From assembly GCA_050945235.1 (NCBI GenBank), contig JBMNSO010000003.1, forward strand, positions 1 through 36,677: 36,677 bases of DNA. Direction: 5' to 3'. Source of the DNA: DUOD01 sp050945235. GTDB lineage: Bacteria; Bacillota; Clostridia; DUOD01. Made by a program: the position numbers and the translations under genes. Shown here piece by piece: positions 30,793 through 36,677 of the stretch. Under the pieces are notes generated by a model. It searched no databases. It saw only the letters and a program-made list of their open reading frames with translations, and had not been told where the DNA came from. Each line of letters begins with the position of its first letter. Position 1 is the first letter of the stretch.

Positions 30793-31740
30793 GTGATAGA
30801 AATTGAAAAGCCAAAAATTGAGTGTGTTGAGTTAAGCCAGGATAACAGGTACGGTAAGTTCGTTGTAGAACCCTTAGAGAGAGGATATGGGATCACACTG
30901 GGCAATTCCCTTAGGAGGATATTGCTTTCGTCCCTACCAGGTGCTGCAGTTACCACCGTCAAAATCGAAGGTGTACTCCACGAGTTTTCCACCATACCAG
31001 GGGTGGTAGAAGATGTGCCTGATATTATCCTTAATCTGAAGGAATTATCCATGAAACTCCACGGTGACGAACCAAAGACGCTGGTAATAGATGTTGAAGG
31101 GGAAAGGACAGTTACTGCCGCCGATATTACAACCGACAGTGATGTTGAAATCTTAAACCCTGATTTGACAATTGCGACCTTGGACAGTAATGGCAAGCTG
31201 TACATGGAGATAACCGTGGAAAAGGGACGGGGTTATGTGTCTGCTGAAAGGAATAAAAAACCCGGACAGCCCATAGGAATAATCCCGGTGGACTCAATTT
31301 TTACTCCAATAAGGCGTGTTAACTATTTTATTGAGAATACAAGGGTAGGTCAGATTACCGATTATGATAAGCTGACCTTAGAGGTATGGACCAACGGCAG
31401 CATAAAACCTGATGAAGCAACCAGTTTGGGAGCCAAGATTTTAAATGAGCATTTGATGCTTTTCATTGATTTGACTGAGCACGTTAACGATGTTGAAATA
31501 ATGGTAGAAAAAGAGGAAGACAAGAAAGAAAAAGTACTGGAGATGACCATAGAGGAACTGGATCTCTCGGTACGTTCGTATAATTGCTTGAAGAGAGCCG
31601 GTATAAACACTGTTGAGGAACTGATCCAAAAGACTGAAGAAGATATGATGAAGGTACGAAATCTAGGGCGCAAGTCCTTAGACGAAGTAAACCAAAAATT
31701 GGCTGGATTGGGATTAAGCCTGAGACAGAGTGAGGAATGA
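30793..31740 (+). CDS. rpoA: DNA-directed RNA polymerase subunit alpha
   Basis: A 315-residue alpha subunit. The N-terminal dimerisation domain (to about residue 230) has GYGITLGNSLRRILLSSLPG. An acidic linker is followed by the C-terminal helix-hairpin-helix domain, with R261 (in LSVRSYNCLKRAG) at the position that contacts UP-element DNA. GTG 30793 follows AAGGAGGGTTTATAAGA. The stop is 17 nt before rplQ. Confidence 0.99.
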   Translation: MIEIEKPKIECVELSQDNRYGKFVVEPLERGYGITLGNSLRRILLSSLPGAAVTTVKIEGVLHEFSTIPGVVEDVPDIILNLKELSMKLHGDEPKTLVIDVEGERTVTAADITTDSDVEILNPDLTIATLDSNGKLYMEITVEKGRGYVSAERNKKPGQPIGIIPVDSIFTPIRRVNYFIENTRVGQITDYDKLTLEVWTNGSIKPDEATSLGAKILNEHLMLFIDLTEHVNDVEIMVEKEEDKKEKVLEMTIEELDLSVRSYNCLKRAGINTVEELIQKTEEDMMKVRNLGRKSLDEVNQKLAGLGLSLRQSEE

Positions 31741-31757
31741 CAAAGGAGGGATATATC

Positions 31758-32252
31758 ATGGCAGGATATAGAAAACTAGGCAGGCCAAGCGACCAAAGAA
31801 AGGCCATACTAAGAAATCTTGTAACCTCACTTCTTTGGAACGGAAAGATACAAACCACCGAAGCCAGAGCCAAGGAAGTAAGGAGCATCGCAGAAAAGCT
31901 TATTACTATAGCGAAAAAGGAATGCGATAATGTAGTAAAGCTTAAGAAAGAGGTAAACAACGAGAAGGGTCAAACCGTTACAATAGAAGTTGTTAATGAC
32001 AGTCCGTCGAAACTTCATGCAAGGCGAAAGATCATGTCTTATCTATATGATGTTAAGGAACTTAAAAACAAGGGCGAGAGCAAAAGCGATTATATAGAAC
32101 GGACAAAGGATGTTAAACACCCTATCGTTGAAAAGCTGTTTAGAGATATTGCTCCAAAATACAAAGAAAAAAACGGAGGGTATACCAGAATACTCAAGCT
32201 TGGTCCAAGACGAGGCGATGCTGCGGAAGTTGTGATAGTGGAACTGGTATAA
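31758..32252 (+). CDS. rplQ: 50S ribosomal protein L17, long form
   Basis: L17 lies near the tunnel exit. This protein has 164 residues against about 112-130 usually. The common N-terminus (GYRKLGRPSDQRKAILRNL) and C-terminus (NGGYTRILKLGPRRGDAAEV) are intact. The extra length is in two insertions, about residues 56-84 and 101-121, flanking the conserved KLHARRKIMSYLYD segment. ATG 31758 lies after AAAGGAGGGATATATC. It is the last ribosomal gene before a terminator. Confidence 0.96.
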   Translation: MAGYRKLGRPSDQRKAILRNLVTSLLWNGKIQTTEARAKEVRSIAEKLITIAKKECDNVVKLKKEVNNEKGQTVTIEVVNDSPSKLHARRKIMSYLYDVKELKNKGESKSDYIERTKDVKHPIVEKLFRDIAPKYKEKNGGYTRILKLGPRRGDAAEVVIVELV

Positions 32253-32278
32253 TCACACAACCATATGTTAATTCACAG

Positions 32279-32338
32279 GGATTAAGTAAGGATTAAGTTT
32301 TGTTACGTCAAGTCAACTCTACTTAATCCATATTTTTA
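32279..32338 (+). terminator. Terminator at the end of the S10-spc-alpha unit
   Basis: GGATTAAGTA (32279-32288) pairs perfectly with TACTTAATCC (32320-32329), followed by ATATTTTTATC. A second copy of the 5' arm, GGATTAAGT at 32290-32298, can pair with the same 3' arm, giving a shorter loop. Both forms should stop transcription after rplQ, though the T run is modest. Confidence 0.7.
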
Positions 32339-32399
32339 TCCATAAACTTTTTGTTAATTTATATGTATAGGCTAATAGGGTATATTTTGGGAGATAGGT

Positions 32400-33233
32400 A
32401 TGAGTATGGACGAAATTATAAGGACCTCGAATTTGGTTTACAAGTATAATACCGAGGAAGAGGCTGTTGCTCTGGATAAGATCAACTTGGCCATAAACAA
32501 AGGGGAATTCATAGTCATCATCGGCCATAACGGCTCTGGCAAGTCGACACTGGCCAAGCACCTCAATGCACTCTTGAGCCCCACGGGGGGAACCGTTATA
32601 GTAAAAGGTATGGATACCCGGGACGGTAAACTGACCTGGGAAATACGGCAGACCGCCGGTATGGTATTCCAAAACCCTGACAATCAGCTGGTGGCCACCG
32701 TTGTGGAGGAGGATGTGGCCTTTGGCCCGGAGAACCTGGGTATACCACCCAAGGTAATAAGAGAGAGGGTGGACGAAGCCCTAAGGGTTGTAAATATGTC
32801 CGAGTATGCATCCTTTGCACCCCATTTATTATCAGGCGGGCAAAAACAGAGGGTGGCTATTGCAGGGATTATTGCCATGCGGCCTGAATGTATAATATTG
32901 GATGAGCCCACTGCCATGCTGGACCCCGTTGGCAGGAAGGAAGTAATGGATACCATAAAGAGGCTCAACAAAACCGAGAATATTACCATCATCCATATAA
33001 CTCACTTCATGGAGGAGGCCGTTGATGCCGATCGGGTATTTGTCATGGAATCGGGGAAGGTAATGCTCCAGGGCAGGCCAAAGGAAGTATTCAAACAGGT
33101 GGAGCTTATAAAGAAAATCGGTTTGGATGTGCCCCAGGTAACCGAATTGGCCTATAGGTTAAACAAGGAGGGCTTTGAAATACCCTTAGATATTTTGACC
33201 GTTGAGGAAATGGTGAGTGTATTATGCCCATAA
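32400..33233 (+). CDS. ecfA1: ECF transporter energy-coupling ATPase EcfA1
   Basis: The first of two ABC ATPases of the energy-coupling factor module that powers vitamin and metal uptake with interchangeable S components. It has 277 residues: Walker A GHNGSGKST (42-50), Q-loop QNPDNQ (91-96), signature LSGGQKQ (144-150), Walker B with E169 (ILDEP) and H-loop H202. ATG 32400 is 6 nt after GGGAG. A weak promoter (TTGTTA at 32351, TAATAG at 32373) may exist. It overlaps ecfA2 by 10 nt. Confidence 0.95.
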   Translation: MSMDEIIRTSNLVYKYNTEEEAVALDKINLAINKGEFIVIIGHNGSGKSTLAKHLNALLSPTGGTVIVKGMDTRDGKLTWEIRQTAGMVFQNPDNQLVATVVEEDVAFGPENLGIPPKVIRERVDEALRVVNMSEYASFAPHLLSGGQKQRVAIAGIIAMRPECIILDEPTAMLDPVGRKEVMDTIKRLNKTENITIIHITHFMEEAVDADRVFVMESGKVMLQGRPKEVFKQVELIKKIGLDVPQVTELAYRLNKEGFEIPLDILTVEEMVSVLCP

Positions 33234-34087
33234 AAACGAAAAATTTGACTCATATTTATATGCAGGGTGGCCCCTTTGAGCATACCGCCATAAAAGACAT
33301 AAACCTTGAAATCCAGGACGGTGAGTTTATTGGCTTGATAGGTCACACAGGCTCGGGCAAGTCCACACTGATCCAACATTTTAATGGATTATTAAGGCCC
33401 ACTTCGGGAACGGTATTTATAGACGATATTGATATTTTTGATAAAGCAACGGATATAAAGAAGATAAGACAAAGGGTGGGATTGGTTTTTCAGTATCCCG
33501 AGCATCAGTTATTTGAGGAGACTGTTTTTAAGGATATCGCCTTTGGCCCGATGAATCTCGGGCTGGGGGAAGCCGAGGTACGGTCAAGGGTTAAGGAAGC
33601 GGTGGAGATTGTGGGCCTGCCCTATGAAGAGGTAAAGGATAAGTCGCCCTTTGAACTAAGCGGCGGCCAGCGACGCAGGGTAGCAATAGCCGGTGTGCTG
33701 GCAATGAAATCCCAGGTACTTATTTTGGATGAGCCTACGGCGGGGCTGGATCCCAAGGGTAAGAACGAAATTCTGAACCAGATTAAGATGCTCCATGACA
33801 GGTACAATATGACCATTATATTGGTATCCCATAGTATGGAGGATATAGCCAAGCTGGTGGATAGGATCATTGTAATGGACCATGGTGCCATAGCACTATC
33901 AGGAACGCCCAGTGAGGTATTTACAAAGGCCCGGTTATTGGAAGGCATTGGCCTTGATGTACCGCAGATAACAAAGCTGATGCTCAGGCTCAGGGAAAAG
34001 AAACTGCCCGTTGCAAATGAGATATTTACTGTGGAACAGGCAGTAGCCGAGCTTAAAAAAGTGCTAGGGGGCGAAGGCCATGATTAA
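33224..34087 (+). CDS. ecfA2: ECF transporter energy-coupling ATPase EcfA2
   Basis: The second, non-identical ATPase, 287 residues. Walker A is GHTGSGKST (40-48), Q90 opens the Q-loop, the signature is LSGGQRR (145-151), Walker B has E170 in LILDEP, and the H-loop is H203. The ATPases form a heterodimer docked on EcfT. Its start lies inside ecfA1 and its end inside ecfT, so all three are tightly coupled. Confidence 0.95.
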   Translation: MPIKTKNLTHIYMQGGPFEHTAIKDINLEIQDGEFIGLIGHTGSGKSTLIQHFNGLLRPTSGTVFIDDIDIFDKATDIKKIRQRVGLVFQYPEHQLFEETVFKDIAFGPMNLGLGEAEVRSRVKEAVEIVGLPYEEVKDKSPFELSGGQRRRVAIAGVLAMKSQVLILDEPTAGLDPKGKNEILNQIKMLHDRYNMTIILVSHSMEDIAKLVDRIIVMDHGAIALSGTPSEVFTKARLLEGIGLDVPQITKLMLRLREKKLPVANEIFTVEQAVAELKKVLGGEGHD

Positions 34088-34892
34088 GGATATAACTATC
34101 GGCCAGTTTTTCCCGGGACAGTCGCTGGTACATAGGCTGGATCCCAGGACAAAGATAATACTGACCTTTGTATTTATAGTGATTCTATTCATTGTCCGCA
34201 ATTTTTCCGGTTATATCTTTGTGGCTGCCTTTATAATAATACCGGCGCTGATATCCAGAGTACCCGTTAAGTACCTGCTAAAAGGTTTGCGGCCCCTGTT
34301 GTTTATCCTCATTCTCACGGTGGTAATCAATGCTATCTTTACCCCCGGTGAGACGGTGGTGTATACCATAGGCTCGGTATCGATAACGGAGGAGGGGTTG
34401 AGACAGGCAGGTTTTATGGGCCTGAGGCTTATATTCCTGGTGCTGGGTACATCACTGCTAACCCTGACAACGTCGCCCATATCCCTGACCGACGGCATAG
34501 AACAACTTCTTAACCCGTTGAGGGCATTTAAGTTTCCGGCCCATGAACTGGCTATGATGATGACCATTGCTTTAAGATTTATCCCCACGCTGTTGGAGGA
34601 GACTGATAAGATTATGAAGGCACAAATGGCCCGGGGTGCAGATTTTACCGGCGGCAACCTGCTTAAAAGGGCAAAAAGTCTGGTTCCTCTGTTGGTACCC
34701 CTTTTCATCAGCGCCTTCAGGAGGGCCGACGAACTGGCCATGGCAATGGAAGCCAGATGCTACCGGGGCGGGGTCAACAGGACCCGGCTGAAGGTATTGA
34801 AGTTTGAAGCAATAGATCTTTATGCCGCTATCTTTATGCTGGTCATAATCTTAGGCGTTATATGGGACAGCTATTTTAGGGCAAGCCTTTGA
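34080..34892 (+). CDS. ecfT: ECF transporter transmembrane protein EcfT
   Basis: The 270-residue membrane scaffold of the ECF module, with about five to six hydrophobic helices (26-40, 44-57, 72-87, 113-130 and 246-262 are clear). The two coupling motifs that contact the ATPases are ARG at 184-186 and ARC at 225-227, the second with Cys in place of the usual Gly. ATG 34080 overlaps the ecfA2 end by 8 nt. No S component is encoded nearby, as expected for a shared (group II) module. Confidence 0.94.
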   Translation: MIKDITIGQFFPGQSLVHRLDPRTKIILTFVFIVILFIVRNFSGYIFVAAFIIIPALISRVPVKYLLKGLRPLLFILILTVVINAIFTPGETVVYTIGSVSITEEGLRQAGFMGLRLIFLVLGTSLLTLTTSPISLTDGIEQLLNPLRAFKFPAHELAMMMTIALRFIPTLLEETDKIMKAQMARGADFTGGNLLKRAKSLVPLLVPLFISAFRRADELAMAMEARCYRGGVNRTRLKVLKFEAIDLYAAIFMLVIILGVIWDSYFRASL

Positions 34893-34926
34893 AATACATT
34901 TTTTGGGTGTTGGGTAGGTAAGGGGT

Positions 34927-35691
34927 ATGAGGAACATAAAACTAACCATGGAATATGACGGCACTGATTATGTAGGATGGCAGAGACAGACCAACGGCCT
35001 GTCCATCCAACAGGTTATCGAAGAAGCGATAGAAGAAATAACAGGCGAAACCGTAAAGGTTAACGGTTCGGGCAGGACGGACAGCGGTGTCCACGCCCTG
35101 GGTCAAACGGCTAATTTCTTAACAGGGACATCCATACCGACAGCCAAAATCCCGGCTGCTTTAAATTCGGTATTGCCGCGTGACATAGTAATTAAGGATG
35201 CCCAGGAAATGCCCCTTGATTTTCATGCACGGTTTAGCTGTAAGGCCAAGGAGTACAGATACCAGGTGTATAACGGGGAAACCCCCACGGCGATAATGAG
35301 AAGGTATTGTTATCATGTGCCCAGACATCTGGACCTGGATGCCATGGCCGGGGCTTTAAAGCTATTGGAGGGTACCCATGACTTCGCCTGTTTTAAGGCG
35401 GCGGGCAGCAGTGTTGAAAACTGTGTGCGGCACATTTACAGGGCGGAGCTTTCTAAACAAAAGGATATGCTACAAAAGGACATGCTACAAAAGGACATGT
35501 TAGTCTTTACCTTCAAGGGCAACGGTTTTCTGTACAATATGGTGCGAATAATGGTAGGCACGGTACTGCAAACCGGGATGGGTAAGCGCCCATTGGAAAA
35601 TATATCCCAATTGCTTAAGGCTAGGGACAGGACATTGGCCGGACCGACAGTCCCGGCAAAGGGATTGTTCCTTGTTAAGGTTTACTATTAG
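34927..35691 (+). CDS. truA: tRNA pseudouridine(38-40) synthase TruA
   Basis: It makes pseudouridine in the anticodon arm of tRNA. It has 254 residues: N-terminal YDGTDYVGWQRQ (10-21), catalytic D52 in GSGRTDSGVHALGQ, and the C-terminal GNGFLYNMVRIMVGTV. Just before this last motif lies a tandem repeat QKDML x3 (residues 178-192), encoded by three 15-bp units, which lengthens a surface turn. ATG 34927 follows AGGTAAGGGGT. It is 34 nt after ecfT and is probably co-transcribed. Confidence 0.97.
   Translation: MRNIKLTMEYDGTDYVGWQRQTNGLSIQQVIEEAIEEITGETVKVNGSGRTDSGVHALGQTANFLTGTSIPTAKIPAALNSVLPRDIVIKDAQEMPLDFHARFSCKAKEYRYQVYNGETPTAIMRRYCYHVPRHLDLDAMAGALKLLEGTHDFACFKAAGSSVENCVRHIYRAELSKQKDMLQKDMLQKDMLVFTFKGNGFLYNMVRIMVGTVLQTGMGKRPLENISQLLKARDRTLAGPTVPAKGLFLVKVYY
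35458..35502 (+). repeat. Three 15-bp tandem repeats inside truA
   Basis: Units at 35458-35472, 35473-35487 and 35488-35502, each encoding QKDML. The second differs from the first at one base and from the third at one base, all silent. The repeat keeps the frame and adds about ten residues to TruA. Confidence 0.95.
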
Positions 35692-35693
35692 TA

Positions 35694-35722
35694 TTGACAC
35701 TAAATGTACAATAAAGTAAAAT
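35694..35722 (+). promoter_or_regulatory. Promoter for rplM-rpsI
   Basis: TTGACA (35694-35699), a 17-nt spacer, and TAAAAT (35717-35722). It begins 2 nt after the truA stop and precedes the L13 leader. No TGn extension is present. Confidence 0.85.
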
Positions 35723-35728
35723 ATTAAG

Positions 35729-35800
35729 GAGTGTAAACTAGATCCAAGAGCCCCGGATCTTAATATACATGAACATTTACACCGATAAGGAGGGAAAAGA
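35729..35800 (+). promoter_or_regulatory. L13-type ribosomal leader RNA
   Basis: GTGTAAA (35731-35737) pairs with TTTACAC (35776-35782), and inside it AGATCC (35740-35745) pairs with GGATCT (35755-35760). This compact two-stem fold directly before rplM fits the L13 leader known in Firmicutes, thought to mediate autoregulation. The SD AAGGAGGG (35787-35794) lies just after the outer stem. Confidence 0.7.
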
Positions 35801-36235
35801 ATGAAATCCTTTATGGCGAAGGCTGAAGATGTTAAAAGGAAATGGTATGTTGTGGATGCCGAAGGTAAAACTCTAGGAAGACTTGCTTCACAGATAGCCA
35901 GTATTCTTAGAGGTAAAAATAAACCGATATATACTCCCCATGTGGATACAGGGGACTTCGTTATTGTATTAAACGCAGGAAAGGTAGTACTTACAGGAAA
36001 AAAACTTGATCAAAAAGTATACAGACGTCATTCCATGTATCCCGGCGGGTTGAAGGAAACGCCCTACAGAAGGTTGTTGGCGGAAAAACCTGAAATGGTA
36101 ATATATAATGCGGTAAAGGGCATGCTCCCCCACAATAGCCTGGGAAGGAAGATGCTCAAGAGGCTGAAGGTATATGCCGGAGACGTGCACAACCATGAAG
36201 CACAGCAGCCGGAAGTTTTGAATTTGGATATATAG
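35801..36235 (+). CDS. rplM: 50S ribosomal protein L13
   Basis: A 144-residue L13, an early assembly protein of the 50S subunit. It starts MKSFMAKAEDVKRKWYVVDA and has the conserved GDFVIVLNAGKVVLTGKK at about residues 49-66. ATG 35801 follows AAGGAGGGAAAAGA. It forms an operon with rpsI, 30 nt downstream. Confidence 0.99.
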   Translation: MKSFMAKAEDVKRKWYVVDAEGKTLGRLASQIASILRGKNKPIYTPHVDTGDFVIVLNAGKVVLTGKKLDQKVYRRHSMYPGGLKETPYRRLLAEKPEMVIYNAVKGMLPHNSLGRKMLKRLKVYAGDVHNHEAQQPEVLNLDI

Positions 36236-36265
36236 CAGGAAATGCTGTAGAAAGGAGGAAATCGA

Positions 36266-36658
36266 GTGCCTAAGGTTCAATATTATGGAACGGGTAGAAG
36301 AAAGAAAGCTGTTGCCAGAGTCAGGCTCTACCCTGGAGAAGGAAACATAACTATAAACGGTAGAAATATAGATGACTATTTTGGATTGGAAACATTAAAG
36401 GTAATAGTGCGCCAACCGCTGGCATTGACAGAAACCCTGAGCAGGTTCGATGTAGTGGCAAACGTATCCGGCGGTGGGTTTACCGGCCAGGCTGGTGCCA
36501 TCAGACACGGTATTTCAAGGGCACTGCTCAAGGCGGACGAAGACTTGAGAAAAACCTTGAAAAGAGCGGGTTTCTTAACAAGGGATCCCAGGATGAAGGA
36601 AAGAAAGAAATACGGTCTCAAGGCAGCCCGAAGGGCTCCACAATTCTCAAAGAGGTAA
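36266..36658 (+). CDS. rpsI: 30S ribosomal protein S9
   Basis: A 130-residue S9, whose C-terminal tail touches P-site tRNA. It starts MPKVQYYGTGRRKKAVARVRL and ends with the conserved KKYGLKAARRAPQFSKR, including the terminal arginine. GTG 36266 follows AAAGGAGGAAATCGA. The 19 bases after the stop up to the window end show no feature. Confidence 0.99.
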   Translation: MPKVQYYGTGRRKKAVARVRLYPGEGNITINGRNIDDYFGLETLKVIVRQPLALTETLSRFDVVANVSGGGFTGQAGAIRHGISRALLKADEDLRKTLKRAGFLTRDPRMKERKKYGLKAARRAPQFSKR

Positions 36659-36677
36659 TTGTTGTTGTTTCATTACA

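Overview
This window is a stretch of core housekeeping chromosome from a Gram-positive bacterium of the Clostridia type. All genes lie on the + strand. The gene order (tuf, rpmG, secE, nusG, rplKAJL, rpoBC, an L7Ae-like gene, rpsL, rpsG, fusA, tuf, then the S10, spc and alpha clusters, two ECF ATPase genes plus ecfT, truA, rplM, rpsI) is the classical Firmicutes arrangement. Cys-rich (zinc) forms of L33, L36, S14, S4, L24 and adenylate kinase, and a four-cysteine insert in EF-Tu, fit an anaerobic clostridial lineage. Heavy use of AGG and ATA codons even in tuf may hint at a thermophile, but that is only inference. I cannot name a genus.

Layout: 1-118 is the tail of a first tuf gene (cut by the window edge) followed by a terminator. 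205-3799 carries rpmG-secE-nusG-rplK-rplA and then, from a second promoter and an L10-type leader, rplJ-rplL and a strong terminator. 3847-11520 is rpoB-rpoC with its own promoter and an attenuator-like leader. 11530-16250 is the str group (L7Ae-like, rpsL, rpsG, fusA, tuf) with a terminator. 16281-32338 is one long S10-spc-alpha transcription unit of about 16 kb with no internal terminator that I can see. 32400-35691 holds the ECF transporter energising module and truA. 35694 to the window end is promoter, L13 leader, rplM and rpsI.

Five promoters share an exact TTGACA -35 box, a spacer of exactly 17 nt and an AT-rich -10 box. A sixth, before the S10 cluster, has TTTACA with the same spacing. 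Translation starts are varied: TTG for rplA, rpoC, rpmD and infA, GTG for many others. In many genes the longest open frame begins upstream of the start that the Shine-Dalgarno (SD) sequence supports, so I moved the start downstream.

The protein-coding content is ordinary and I do not see a hidden new system, mobile element, CRISPR array or tRNA gene. The interesting material is in the RNA leaders and in a few lineage-specific protein insertions. There are two candidate L1-binding 23S rRNA mimics, one before rplK and one before rplA. There is a terminator/antiterminator pair before rpoB, a hairpin that appears to bridge an overlong SD spacer before nusG, a three-copy QKDML repeat in truA, and near-inverted codon usage in tuf.
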